A DNA stretch of 64,000 bases from Roseiarcus sp963780825 (GCA_963780825.1 CAWADL010000024.1:558001-622000), one strand, 5' to 3'. Positions 27,468-37,581 are shown, counted from the stretch's first letter. A program made the numbers and translations. The notes: generated by a model not told the origin, from the sequence alone.

Positions 27468-29228
27468 ATGATGGCGGCTCGTTTGCTCTCGGTCAACGTT
27501 GGCTTGCCGCGCGAGATCGCCTGGCAGGGGCGGACGGTTCGCACGGGCGTGTGGAAGACGGCGGTGCAAGGCCCTCGCGTCGTGCGGCGGCTCAACGTCG
27601 ACGGCGATGGGCAAGGCGACCTTGCTGGGCATGGCGGCGAGCATCGAGCGGTTTTCGTCTATCAGATGGACTCCTATCGATATTGGGAGACCGAGCTCGG
27701 CCGAAACGACTTCACTTATGGACAGTTCGGAGAGAACTTCACGGTGGAGGGACTTTCGGACCGCGAGGTCTGCATTGGCGACCGCTACCGGATCGGCGGA
27801 GCGTTGTTTGAAGTGACGCAACCGCGCGTCACCTGTTACCGGGTGGGCATACGCTTGAACGAGCCGCGGATGCCGGCGCTGCTGGTTGAGCGCGGCAGGC
27901 CTGGCTTCTATTTCCGGGTTCTCGAGGAGGGCCAAGTCGAAGCCGGCGATGAGATTATCCGGGTCGAGGCCGGCCCCGAGCGCATGACCGTCTCCGAAAT
28001 TGATGCGCTGCTGTACTTGCCGGGCCGTTCCCGTATTCAGCTAGAGCGCGCGCTACGCATCCCCGCGCTGAGCGCAGGCTGGCGCGGCTCCTTTCAAACA
28101 TTGCTCGCGGAAGATCAAGGCGCGACGGCCGGAGGGACACAGGCGGCTTCGGCGCCGGAAACTCCGGGATGGACGGGATTTCGTAAAGTGCGGGTCTCGG
28201 CCAAAATACCGGAGAGCGCCAGCGTGACCTCGCTGGTGCTCGAACCTGAAGACGGCCTTCCCTTGCTCGGCGGCCGCCCCGGACAGTTTGTCGTGGTGCG
28301 CTTAAGCTTGGCGCCCGGCGGACCGCCACAGATGCGCAGCTATTCGTTGTCGGGCGAACCCAGCAACCAACGCTATCGGATAAGCGTCAAGCGCGAGACA
28401 CACGGCGCGGCGAGCGCTTATATCAACGAGACGGTGCAGATAGGCGACGTGCTCGAAATTAGCGCGCCGCGGGGAAACTTCACCCTCCAGCCCGGCGATA
28501 GTCCCGTAGTCCTGCTAAGCGCAGGGGTGGGCGCGACTCCCGTCCTCGCGATGCTGCACGCGTTGGCGGCCGACGGCTCGCGACGAGATATTTGGTGGTT
28601 GCATGGCGCGCGTAACGGGCGCGATCATCCCTTTGCCGACGAGGTTCGGGGCCTCTTGAAAACGACGGCCTCCGGCCACCGGCGCATACTCTACAGCTCG
28701 CCTGGCTCGGAGGATAAATTAGGCGTCGACTTCGATGCCTCGGGACATTTGACCATCGGCGTGCTTCGGGAACTGGACTTACCGCGCGACGCCGATTTTT
28801 TCATTTGTGGTCCGCCGGTTTTCATGAGTGAACTGACGGCCGGCCTTACCGCATGGGGCGTGGCGGCAAGCCGTGTCCACTCCGAAATCTTTGGCGCGGG
28901 TTCCTCCATGACGCCGGGAATCGTGAGTCCGTCTCGCCAGGCGCCGCACCAACCTATCGGCCCCACCGCAACCGGCCCCCTGGTTTCATTTGCCCGCAGC
29001 GGCGTGAACGTCCGATGGGGAGCCAGTTACCAAAGTCTCCTGGAGCTCGCGGAAGCTTGCGACGTACCCACGAAATGGGCGTGCCGCGCGGGGGTATGTC
29101 ACAGTTGCGAAGCCGGGCTTGTGGCCGGGGAGGTGAGCTACAGCCCGGCGCCAATCATTCCACCAGCGTCTGGCAACGTTCTTATCTGCTGCTCGCGACC
29201 CCGTGGCGACGTCGTCTTGGATCTCTGA
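27468..29228 (+). CDS. MOSC - FAD/NAD(P) reductase - 2Fe-2S ferredoxin fusion
   Basis: A 586-residue three-part protein, 6 bases after the aldo/keto reductase. Residues 1-160 form a MOSC domain like YiiM (GDLAGHGGEHRAVFVYQMDS, GQFGENFTVEGL, conserved Cys123 in RVTCYRVGIRL), expected to bind molybdenum cofactor. About 190-480 is a ferredoxin-NADP reductase fold (MRSYSLSG for FAD, LSAGVGATPVLAML for NAD(P)). About 505-586 is a plant-type ferredoxin with C-x4-C-x2-C in WACRAGVCHSCEAG and the fourth Cys in LICCSRP. YiiM relatives reduce N-hydroxylated compounds; the fusion would supply its own electrons. Confidence 0.9.
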   Translation: MMAARLLSVNVGLPREIAWQGRTVRTGVWKTAVQGPRVVRRLNVDGDGQGDLAGHGGEHRAVFVYQMDSYRYWETELGRNDFTYGQFGENFTVEGLSDREVCIGDRYRIGGALFEVTQPRVTCYRVGIRLNEPRMPALLVERGRPGFYFRVLEEGQVEAGDEIIRVEAGPERMTVSEIDALLYLPGRSRIQLERALRIPALSAGWRGSFQTLLAEDQGATAGGTQAASAPETPGWTGFRKVRVSAKIPESASVTSLVLEPEDGLPLLGGRPGQFVVVRLSLAPGGPPQMRSYSLSGEPSNQRYRISVKRETHGAASAYINETVQIGDVLEISAPRGNFTLQPGDSPVVLLSAGVGATPVLAMLHALAADGSRRDIWWLHGARNGRDHPFADEVRGLLKTTASGHRRILYSSPGSEDKLGVDFDASGHLTIGVLRELDLPRDADFFICGPPVFMSELTAGLTAWGVAASRVHSEIFGAGSSMTPGIVSPSRQAPHQPIGPTATGPLVSFARSGVNVRWGASYQSLLELAEACDVPTKWACRAGVCHSCEAGLVAGEVSYSPAPIIPPASGNVLICCSRPRGDVVLDL

Positions 29229-29346
29229 TTGGCCGAGCGCGCCTCCCCAAACAGCGGCTTCGAAGTGGAGATTGGTCCCGCGTCGGCGGTTTCCGGTGGT
29301 CCGTCCCTCGTGTATAAAGTGACCTTCAATCAGGAGGTAGCGCGCC

Positions 29347-30753
29347 ATGGCCGAGTTTCGTAAGGAAACAGATAGTCTTGGGGAAGTCCTGGTGCCCGCT
29401 GACAAGCTGTGGGGCGCTCAGACGCAGCGGTCTCTCGAGCATTTCAGCATCGGCAAGGATCTTATGCCGCGCGAGATGATCACGGCTTACGCCATACTGA
29501 AGAAGGCGGCGGCCAACGCCAACCATGCAGGCGGGCGACTGGAGGGCGCCGCGCATGACTTGATTGTCAAAGCATCCGACGAGATCCTCAAAGGCGAACA
29601 CGCCGACATGTTTCCTCTGCATGTCTGGATGACCGGCAGCGGAACGCAGTTCAACATGAATGTGAACGAGGTCATCTCGAACCGCTGCTGTCAGATCGCG
29701 GGCACGCCGATCGGTAGCAAAGCGCCGGTACACCCGAATGATCACGTCAATATGTCGCAGTCGTCGAACGACTCGTTTCCGTCCGCCATGTACATTGCGG
29801 CTGCGCTCGGCGTCGTGCAGCGACTGATTCCCAGCGTCGGCAAGCTACGTGACGCGATCTCCGCCAAGGCCGACGAATGGAAGGACATCGTCAAGATCGG
29901 CCGCACCCATATGCAGGACGCTACGCCGATCACCCTCGGCCAGGAATGGTCCGGCTATGCCGGCGCGCTGAGCGATGATCTGGAGCGGCTCGAAGACGCG
30001 ATGAAAGGCGTCTATCACCTCTCGCTCGGCGGCACAGCGGTCGGCACAGGCATCAACGCGGCGCCCGACTTTGCGGTAGCTGCAGCAACCGAGATCGCCA
30101 AGCTCACCGGCTTGCCGTTTGTTAGCGCCCCTAACAAATTCACCGTTCAGGGATCGCACGACGCGCTGGTTCATCTATCCGGCGCGCTGCGCACGCTGGC
30201 CGTCTCGCTCTACAAGATCGGCAACGACATAAGGTTGATGTCCTGCGGTCCGCGCGCCGGCTTTGCCGAATTGCTGATCCCGGAGAACGAACCCGGCTCG
30301 TCAATCATGCCCGGCAAGGTCAATCCGACCCAGGCCGAGGCGCTGACGATGATTGCCGTTCAGGTGATGGGCAACGATGTCGCGGTCGGTTTCGGCGGCG
30401 CCGGCGGCTATCTCGAAATGAATGTCTACAAGCCGCTGATCATCGCCAACATCATGCATTCCATTACCCTGATGACCGATGGTTGCGCGAACTTCCGCAA
30501 GTTCCTGATCGAGGGAACCAAGCCGAACCTCGCGCAGATCAAGATGTATGTCGAGCGTTCGCTGATGCTGGTCACCGCGCTGGCGCCGGTGATCGGCTAT
30601 GACAAGGCGTCGCGCATCGCCCACCACGCGATGGACAACGACCTCACCTTGAAACAAGCCGCGCTCGATCTCGCCTACGTCACGGAGGCCGAGTTTGATC
30701 GCGTCGTCGATCCGAGGAAGATGGTTCACCCCTACGTCGCCACCGGAAGCTGA
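29347..30753 (+). CDS. fumC: class II fumarate hydratase
   Basis: A 468-residue cytosolic enzyme converting fumarate to malate in the TCA cycle. The family signature GSSIMPGKVNP is at about residues 317-327. Other active-site segments are MTGSGTQFNMNVNEVI, NMSQSSNDSFPSAM and the catalytic His-containing KIGRTHMQDATPI. Length and frame are normal. ATG 29347 follows an AGGAGG about 10 bases upstream. It is preceded by a 118-base gap and followed by the exporter gene. Confidence 0.96.
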   Translation: MAEFRKETDSLGEVLVPADKLWGAQTQRSLEHFSIGKDLMPREMITAYAILKKAAANANHAGGRLEGAAHDLIVKASDEILKGEHADMFPLHVWMTGSGTQFNMNVNEVISNRCCQIAGTPIGSKAPVHPNDHVNMSQSSNDSFPSAMYIAAALGVVQRLIPSVGKLRDAISAKADEWKDIVKIGRTHMQDATPITLGQEWSGYAGALSDDLERLEDAMKGVYHLSLGGTAVGTGINAAPDFAVAAATEIAKLTGLPFVSAPNKFTVQGSHDALVHLSGALRTLAVSLYKIGNDIRLMSCGPRAGFAELLIPENEPGSSIMPGKVNPTQAEALTMIAVQVMGNDVAVGFGGAGGYLEMNVYKPLIIANIMHSITLMTDGCANFRKFLIEGTKPNLAQIKMYVERSLMLVTALAPVIGYDKASRIAHHAMDNDLTLKQAALDLAYVTEAEFDRVVDPRKMVHPYVATGS

Positions 30754-30791
30754 CCTTTGCGGATCAGCGATGCAACGGCCCGGATCGCCGC

Positions 30792-32045
30792 ATGAGCGAA
30801 CACGCCGCGCAGGCCGCCAAGCTCGACATGCTGGCCCATCTGGCGCTGCTGCTCGGGCGGATCTTGCTGGTGAATGGCTCTGACACCGAACAGGTGCAGT
30901 CGTCGGTCATTCGTTTCGCAGAGGCATTCGGCGCTGAGGGGAACCTGCTGGTGACCTACGAGGGCGTCCTAATCACACTGGCGGCCGGCGGACAGATCCG
31001 CACCAAGATCGGTCACCGGGTGCCGGGGATGGGCGTCGGCATGACCGCGATCGAGGCCGCCAATCGTGTGGTGGACGAAGCCGCCGCGGGGCGGCTTGGT
31101 CTCGATGAAGCTGGAGCCGCGCTCGAGGCGATCGAACATGGGGCGCCGATCTACCCTGCATGGCTCGTCGCCGCTGGCCTCGGCGTCACCGCGGGTTGCC
31201 TGAGCCGTTTGTTTGGCGGCGATGGGTTAGCCTGTCTCGCGGCGGGAGTGGCCGGGGTGATCGGCACTTGGGCGCGCCTCCAGCTCGGCCGTCGCCATGT
31301 CAATCCGGTCGTGACCGCCTTCATCGTTGCCTTGCTGAGCGGCGTCATCGGAGGCTTCGCCATCACGCTCGCGGTGAGCCGCACACCCGCGTTGCCGCTG
31401 GTCGCGCCGGCGATGATCCTCGTTCCGGGCGTGCCGCTGATCAACGGCATCCTCGACATGATGCGCAACCACGTAACCATCGGCATGAGCCGGCTCGGTT
31501 TCGCGGCCCTGATCGTGCTCGCGATCGCGCTCGGCCTGTTCGGCGCCACGCAACTGACAAACGTTGCCGTGCCCGTGAACTCGCCGACCACGACCATCGG
31601 CGTCGCCGAGGACGCCCTCTTCTCCGCGCTCGCCGCGGTTGGTTTCGCGCTTTTGTTCAACGTGCCGACGCGGATGGCGTGGGCCTGCTGCGTCTGCGGT
31701 GTCGTCAGCCATTCGCTGCGGACGCTGCTGTATCACTTTGGCGTTGACTTGATTGCGGGCACCTTGATTGGCGCGCTCGTGATGGGCTTCCTTGCGCAAG
31801 CTCTCGCTCGGCGGTTTCGCGCGCCGGCCGTCGCTTTGGCGTTTCCAGGCGTGGTCGCCATGGTCCCCGGCGCCTACGCGTTCCGCGCGGTGTTCGGCAT
31901 TTTGCAGATCGCCCAAGGCGTAGCGACGAGCGCAGTCGTATCGGAGACGCTATCGCTGATAGCGACGGCCGGGCTGATGATCGGCGCGATCGCCGTCGGC
32001 GTCGCCGCGCCGGCGCTGCTCATACCGCCGCGGCCGTCATTGTGA
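30792..32045 (+). CDS. threonine/serine exporter family protein (ThrE-like, DUF1212/DUF3815)
   Basis: A 417-residue integral membrane protein. The N-terminal soluble part (about 1-120) has the ThrE signature LLVNGSDTEQVQ and LLVTYEGVLITLA. About ten membrane helices follow, with PAMILVPGVPLINGILDMM matching the conserved helical hairpin of the family. Corynebacterial ThrE exports threonine and serine by proton exchange. Here the fusion of both halves in one chain is the usual ThrE layout. It starts 38 bases after fumC; a functional link is not evident. Confidence 0.9.
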   Translation: MSEHAAQAAKLDMLAHLALLLGRILLVNGSDTEQVQSSVIRFAEAFGAEGNLLVTYEGVLITLAAGGQIRTKIGHRVPGMGVGMTAIEAANRVVDEAAAGRLGLDEAGAALEAIEHGAPIYPAWLVAAGLGVTAGCLSRLFGGDGLACLAAGVAGVIGTWARLQLGRRHVNPVVTAFIVALLSGVIGGFAITLAVSRTPALPLVAPAMILVPGVPLINGILDMMRNHVTIGMSRLGFAALIVLAIALGLFGATQLTNVAVPVNSPTTTIGVAEDALFSALAAVGFALLFNVPTRMAWACCVCGVVSHSLRTLLYHFGVDLIAGTLIGALVMGFLAQALARRFRAPAVALAFPGVVAMVPGAYAFRAVFGILQIAQGVATSAVVSETLSLIATAGLMIGAIAVGVAAPALLIPPRPSL

Positions 32046-32061
32046 GAACAAGGAACAAGTC

Positions 32062-32553
32062 ATGGCTGCCCTCTTAGACAATCTTCCCGATGTGATGCGG
32101 CAGGTGCGAACCAAGCCGCTTTTCGTGATGCGTTTGAATGTGCGCAAGCTGCAGATCGTCGGGGCAACGCCGGGGGCCTATCGTCGCGTTGGCGTCGTGC
32201 CGGGTGGAGTGTTCGAAGGGGAGCGGCTGTCTGGCGAAGTGCTTGACGGCGGTAGCGACTGGCAGAGCGTCCGCAATGACGGCGGCACGAGCCTCGATGT
32301 CCGGTTGGTGCTGAAGACGACTGACGACGTCCTCATCTCCATGACCTATCGCGGCATCCGCCAGGGCCCGCCCGAGCTCATAGCGCGCCTGGAGAGGGGC
32401 GAGGTCATCGATCCCGCAAGCTATTATTTCCGGATCGCTCCGTTCTTCGAAACGGAAGCCCCGCGATATGCGTGGTTGAACAACATGGTCGCGATCGGCG
32501 CCGGCCACCGGCTTGCGGATGGGCCCGTCTACAGCGTCTTTGAGGTGCTCTGA
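32062..32553 (+). CDS. DUF3237 family protein
   Basis: A 163-residue protein of the DUF3237 (UPF0311) family, which forms a small beta-barrel. Recognisable segments are GVVPGGVFEGERLSGEVLDG, GSDWQSVRNDGGTSLDVRL, MTYRGIRQGPPE and the C-terminal YAWLNNMVAIGAG. No enzymatic function is established for the family. It begins 16 bases after the ThrE-like gene and is probably in the same transcript. Frame intact. Confidence 0.88.
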   Translation: MAALLDNLPDVMRQVRTKPLFVMRLNVRKLQIVGATPGAYRRVGVVPGGVFEGERLSGEVLDGGSDWQSVRNDGGTSLDVRLVLKTTDDVLISMTYRGIRQGPPELIARLERGEVIDPASYYFRIAPFFETEAPRYAWLNNMVAIGAGHRLADGPVYSVFEVL

Positions 32554-32586
32554 CGACGGCCGCGTGGGACAACAATCAAAGAGCAT

Positions 32587-32676
32587 TGGCGGAAGCGGTG
32601 AGATTCGAACTCACGGTGGAGTTGCCCCCACGGCGGTTTTCAAGACCGCTGCCTTAAACCACTCGGCCACACTTCC
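32587..32676 (-). tRNA. tRNA-Ser (anticodon UGA)
   Basis: A 90-base gene on the minus strand including an encoded CCA. The 5' strand begins GGAAGTGTGGCCGAGTGG and pairs with the 3' acceptor strand CGCTTCC. The anticodon loop reads CTTGAAA, giving anticodon TGA. The long variable arm (CGTGGGGGCAACTCCACC region) is typical of class II serine tRNAs, and GTTCGAATC forms the T loop. Confidence 0.97.
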
Positions 32677-32715
32677 TGGCCCCGTTTCTCTCAAATTCGG
32701 GCGCCGCTGTCCACA

Positions 32716-33749
32716 TCAGGCAAGCCTTGGCCAGGTGTCGGCGAGGCGGTAGCCTTCGGGCCACGGATCGGATGGGTCGAGCATGTGCTGGTGAACGCCG
32801 GTGATCCAGGCGCGCCCGGAAATCTCAGGCACGATCGCGGGAAGGGCGCCAACCCGCGTCTCGCCCAAAATCCGGCAAGCGAAGGTCGACCCGATGATCG
32901 AGCGCGCCAGATAGCGGTCACCGACCTTCATCCGCCCGCGCGCATGCAGCACGGCCATGCGGGCGCTGCAGCCTGTCCCCGTCGGCGAGCGGTCGATCTT
33001 GCCGGGACGCACCACCACCGCGTTCGCGCCGGTCAAGGCGCCGTCCTGCTCTTCGAGCGGACCGGCAAACTGGCAGAAGGAAATGTGGTCGCCAACCTGC
33101 GTTCTCGGGATGTGCGAAGCCGAGCTGGGCATTGGCCGCGGCGACAATCTTCGCGCCCATCTCCGCCAGATCGCGCGCCTCGTCGGGGACGATGGCGAAG
33201 CCAAGCGCCTTCGCGTCGACAATGACAAAGCTGTCGCCCCCATAGGCGATGTCGACGTTCAACGTGCTGAGCCCCACGACCTCTAGCGGCGCATCGAGGC
33301 GCGCGCAAAAGCTCGGCACGTTTGTCACCGTGATCCGCTCCGCCTTGCCATCGCGGCAATCCGCAACCACCTCGATCAAGCCCGCCGGCGCCTCCAAAGC
33401 GAACCTCGCGACCGGCTCGGTGGCGGGCGCGAGCCCGGTGTCGATAAGCACCGTCGCCACACAGATCGAGTTCGAGCCGGACATTGGCGGCGTGTCCTCG
33501 GGCTCCATGATGATGAAGCCCATGATCGCCCGCGGATCCTTCGCCGGCACCAGCAAGTTGACGTGCCGAAACACGCCGCCGCGGGGCTCGTTGAGCAGGA
33601 AATCGGCGAAGCCGATCGTCCTCGGCGATCCATCGCGACTGCGCCCAGAGCGTATCTCCCGGCGGCGGCGCGACGCCGCCGACGATCACGTCGCCGACCT
33701 CCCCCTCGGCATGGCAGGAGACGACATGGATGAGTTTCGCGCTGCGCAT
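32716..33749 (-). CDS. proline racemase-family enzyme, frameshifted
   Basis: A protein of about 343 residues matching proline racemase, 4-hydroxyproline 2-epimerase and trans-3-hydroxyproline dehydratase. The N-terminus is IHVVSCHAEGEVGDVIVGG. At the first catalytic position the motif is MSGSNSIC, with Ser where racemases have Cys. The second site GTGCSARMAVLHARG keeps Cys. Frame changes lie near 33625 and 33095. The Ser/Cys pair makes racemase activity less likely and a hydroxyproline-specific role more likely. It is divergent from the acyl-CoA dehydrogenase gene, 60 bases away. Confidence 0.85.
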
Positions 33750-33809
33750 GACGGTCCTCGCATGGACGGTATTTCCGCTCTATCTTAGGGTGGCGACAGG
33801 AGGAACGTC

Positions 33810-34957
33810 ATGCCGGATTTCACGCTCAACGAGGATCACGTCGCCATCCGCGACATGGCGCTCGATTTCGCGCGCGAGCAGATCGCGCCGCATGCGCTGG
33901 AGTGGGACGAGAAGAAGCATTTCCCTGTCGACGTGATCCGCCAGACGGCGCCGCTCGGCTTCGGCGGAATCTACGTGCGCGAGGACGTCGGCGGGTCGGG
34001 CCTCGCGCGTTTCGACGCGGCGCTGATCTTCGAGGCGCTGGCGACGGGTTGTCCGGCGATCTCCGCTTTCATCTCGATCCACAACATGTGCGCTTGGATG
34101 ATCGACAGCTTTGGGTCGCAGGCGCAGCGCGAGAAATTCCTGCCGCCGCTGCTCTCGATGGAGCGGCTGGCGAGCTATTGCCTGACGGAGCCCGGCGCCG
34201 GCTCCGACGCAGCGGCGCTGCGCACCCGCGCCGTGCGCAAGGGCGACTCATTACGTGCTGAATGGGCAGAAGCAGTTCATCTCGGGCGCGGGGAACGACT
34301 ACGATTTCTATGTCGTGATGGCGCGCACCGGCGACGAAGGTCCGCGCGGCATATCGACTTTCCTGGTCGAGGGCGGTTCGCCGGGCCTCAAGTTCGGCGC
34401 CAACGAACGCAAGATGGGTTGGAATGCGCAGCCGACGCGGGCGGTGATATTTGAGGATTGTCGGGTGCCTGTCGAGAACCGGCTCGGCGAGGAGGGCATC
34501 GGCTTCAGGATCGCGATGGCGGGGCTCGACGGCGGGAGGCTCAACATCGGCGCCTGCTCGCTCGGCGGCGCGCAGAGCCGCGCTCGACAAGGCGCTCGCC
34601 TACATGAAGGAGCGCAAGGCGTTTGGGAAACGGCTCGACGAGTTTCAGGCGCTGCAGTTCCGGCTCGCCGACATGGCGACGGAGTTGGAGGCCGCGCGCA
34701 CGCTGCTGTGGCGCGCGGCGTGCGCGCTCGACGCGAAGGCCGCCGATGCGACCAAGCTCTGCGCGATGGCGAAGCGCTTCGCGACGGATGTCGGCTTCGA
34801 GGTCGCGGATCGGGCGCTGCAGATGTTCGGCGGCTACGGCTATCTCTCGGATTACGGGGTCGAGAAGATCGTGCGCGATCTGCGCGTGCATCGCATTCTG
34901 GAAGGCACCAACGAGATCATGCGGCTGATCATCGCGCGCGAGATGGTTGGGCGCTGA
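33810..34957 (+). CDS. acyl-CoA dehydrogenase (isobutyryl-CoA dehydrogenase-like), frameshifted
   Basis: A flavoenzyme of about 380 residues. Segments include FALEATGCPAISAF-type helices (actual FEALATGCPAISAFISIHNM), YCLTEPGAGSDAAAL at the FAD site, RKMGWNAQPTRAVIFEDCRVP, and the C-terminal FGGYGYLSDYGVEKIVRD and ILEGTNEIMR, where the Glu is the expected catalytic base. Frame changes near 34245 and 34575 are needed. The pattern is closest to valine-degradation isobutyryl-CoA dehydrogenases, though no other valine genes are nearby. Confidence 0.88.
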
Positions 34958-34964
34958 GCCCTCA

Positions 34965-35040
34965 GTGTCCTTTGTGTCTCCTTCGCGCCTTGGTGGTGAA
35001 CGATTTCACCACCAAGGCGCGAATGAGACACAAAGGACAC
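34965..35040. repeat. 76-bp near-perfect hairpin between convergent genes
   Basis: Two 36-base arms (34965-35000 and 35005-35040) are inverted copies with one mismatch, separated by the 4-base loop CGAT. The arm starts GTGTCCTTTGTGTCTC and ends CCTTGGTGGTGAA. It fills the gap between the convergent acyl-CoA dehydrogenase and purB genes, 7 and 5 bases from their stop codons, so it may serve as a bidirectional terminator or be a small palindromic mobile repeat. There is no T-tract. Confidence 0.85.
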
Positions 35041-35045
35041 AAGGC

Positions 35046-36349
35046 TTATCCGAATACGCGCGTGAAGATCGCGTCCACTTGCTTGAAGTGATAGCCGAGA
35101 TCGAACAGAGCTTCGAGCTCATCTTCCGACAGCGCCGCACGCACGTCTTTGTCCGCCTTCAGCAGCGTCAAGAAATCGCCCTCGCCGCGCCAAACCGGCA
35201 TCGCGTTCCGCTGCACGAAAGTGTACGCGTCCTCGCGCGACACGCCGTTTTGCGTCAGCGCCAGCAGCACGCGCTGCGAATGGATCAGGCCGCCGAGCCG
35301 ATCGAGGTTCTTCCGCATGTTGTCGGGGTAGACGAGCAGCTTCTCGACCACGCCCGCCAGCCGCGCCAGCGCGAAGTCCAGCGTGATGGTTGCGTCGGGA
35401 GCGATGCCGCGCTCGACCGAGGAATGCGAGATGTCGCGCTCGTGCCAGAGCGCCACGTTCTCCAGCGCCGGCGTCACCGCGCTCCGCACCAGCCGCGCAA
35501 GGCCGCTCAGGTTCTCGGTCAGCACAGGATTGCGCTTGTGCGGCATCGCGGAGGAGCCCTTCTGGCCCTCCGAGAAGAACTCCTCCGCCTCCAGCACCTC
35601 GGTGCGCTGCAAATGTCGGATTTCCGTCGCCAGCCGCTCGACGGAGGACGCGACGACGCCGAGCGTCGCGAAAAACGCCGCGTGGCGGTCGCGCGGGATC
35701 ACCTGCGTCGAGATCGGCTCCGGTCTGAGACCCGAGCTTCGCCGCGACATGCGCCTCGACGCGCGGATCGATATTGGCGAACGTCCCGATCGCGCCGGAG
35801 ATCGCGCAGGTCGATATTTCCTCGCGCGCCGCGACCAGCCGCGTCCGCGCGCGCTCGAACTCGGCGTAGAAGCCCGCAAGCTTCAGCCCGAAGGTCGTCG
35901 GCTCGGCGTGGATGCCGTGCGAGCGGCCAATCGTCGGCGTCAACTTGTGCTCGTAGGCGCGGCGCCTTCAACGCGGCGAGCAGCTTGTCGACGTCGGCGA
36001 TCAGGATGTCGCTGGCGCGTTGCAGCTGCACGGCCAGGCAGGTGTCGAGAACGTCCGAGCTCGTCAGCCCCTGATGCACGAAGCGGGCCTCAGGCCCGAT
36101 GAACTCGGCGAGATGCGTCAGAAACGCGATGACGTCGTGTTTGGTGACGCGCTCGATCTCGTCGATCCGCGCGACGTCGAACTCGACATGGCCCGCCTTC
36201 TCCCAGATCGCCCGCGCGCTCTCCTTGGGGATGGCGCCGATTTCGGCCAGCGCGTCGCAGGCGTGCGCCTCGATCTCGAACCAGATGCGGAACCGCGTCG
36301 CGGGCGCCCAGATCGCGGTCATTTCAGGCCGGGCGTATCGCGGAATCAT
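35046..36349 (-). CDS. purB: adenylosuccinate lyase, frameshifted
   Basis: About 434 residues; it splits adenylosuccinate and SAICAR in purine synthesis. It starts MIPRYARPEMTAIW. The family signature SSAMPHKRNP is at about 35555. Other segments are FVHQGLTSSDVLDTCLAVQ, GRSHGIHAEPTTFGLKLAGF and ALWHERDISHSSVERGIAPD. Frame changes near 35965 and 35720 join the three parts. As purB is normally essential, these breaks are most simply explained by sequence errors. Confidence 0.93.
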
Positions 36350-36373
36350 CGCTTTCCTCTCGATTGAGCCGCG

Positions 36374-37231
36374 TCAAAACAAGACGGCGGCGTCCGGGCC
36401 CCGGACGCCGCCGTCAACACAAACGCGCGGTGCGTCAGAGCAGATCTTGGCGAACACGCCGACCGACTTGAACTCGGCCAGCGAGGCGTCGAACCAGTTC
36501 TTCAACTCGGCAAGGCCGGCGCTCGCCGTCCAGATATCGACGTCGAGCGCCTGGCTGATTTCGTCCTCGCTCATGTCGAGCGCGCGCTCGATCGAAACGC
36601 CGAAGCGCTCCATCGGCGCCCAGATTTCGGACTGGCAGCGCGGCAGGCGCGCGAAGATCAGATTCAGATCTTTGTTGTCCGCTGTCAGCTTCTCCTGCAG
36701 CTTCATCGCGCCGAAATTGCCGGCGGCCTCGTTGAGCACGATGTAGATGTTGCGCGGCCGCAGCGCGTTGCCCTGGCCAATCAAGCGAACCAGCCGCTGA
36801 ATGTCGTCGGTGGCGTGCTTCTCCGCCTTGCAGATGCAGAAGATGTCGAACTTCGGCGCGCCCTTGCGAGCGAGCACCGTCGACAGGCGCCGATCCTCGG
36901 CCCATTCGAACACGCTTTTCACGACGTTGGCGCCGACGTCGAGGATGTAGCCGCCGGTCAGGAACAGATTGCCGAGTTCGTCCCAGTAACGGACCGAGGC
37001 GTTCATGTTGTTTTCGGACCGCACGGCCGTCAGGTTCGCGCCGGTGCCGAATTCCAGCACCTTGCCGGGTAGAGCTTGCCGATCTTCGAGCGGCCCGACT
37101 CGTCGAGGAAATCAGCGGCGGCCGAGCGGAAGTGGCCGCCGGCCTGCTTGCCCCAAATGAAACAAAAGCTGCGCGAGCGTCGTCTTGCCTTGCCCGCCGG
37201 CATGCGCGACGCTAATCATGTTCCCCAGCAA
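36374..37231 (-). CDS. ParA/MinD-like P-loop ATPase, frameshifted
   Basis: A protein of about 285 residues. The Walker A motif is near the N-terminus (AHAGGQGKTTLAQLL). Frame changes near 37151 and 37067 then lead to FIWGKQAGGHFRSAAADFLD, GKVLEFGTGANLTAV and the long intact part with GNLFLTGGYILDVGANVVKS, FDIFCICKAEKHATDD and NIYIVLNEAAGNFG. The start TTG 37231 is chosen because AAGGAGG lies 5 bases before it; ATG 37219 is the alternative. The ATPase resembles mobilisation- or partition-associated ParA relatives rather than chromosomal ParA. It lies between the giant coiled-coil gene and purB, all on the minus strand. Confidence 0.72.
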
Positions 37232-37581
37232 ATCTGCCTCCTTTGGAAGCCCCTGCTCCCGTTCACTAAAATCGCGCTTTCGAAGTCCGCGCGCGGATGG
37301 TCTCGCCGTTGCGGGGTGACGGCTTTTGGCCCGCGACCTTCGCCCTGGGGATCCCTTGGCGGCTCGCTCCGAACGCGCCTTTACCTAAATCCGCGGCTGT
37401 CGAAACCCCATCCCCCGCCGGCCGTCAAGCTAAATTTGGCGCGAGGGCAAGCCGGCTTTCGGCAAGACGCAGATTTGCCGACGGAGCGCCTGTAGACGCG
37501 GTCGTTGACCGCGTTCGTCGGGCGACGGGCTAAGTTTTGCAAATTTTTTGCAAGCCGAAAGACCGCGGTCAACGACCGCGG
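37232..37581. other. intergenic region with palindromic repeat
   Basis: No protein-coding frame is convincing here. The last 90 bases hold the inverted repeat pair at 37491-37586, and the rest shows nothing recognisable. Confidence 0.5.

Noticed and set aside
34947..36074. A 375-codon plus-strand frame over purB
   Set aside because: Antisense of adenylosuccinate lyase, Arg-rich, no motif; it also includes the hairpin repeat.
36374..37231. The ParA-like gene as evidence of a plasmid partition locus
   Set aside because: No ParB-like gene, parS-like repeats or replication gene are nearby, and purB and fumC point to a chromosome.
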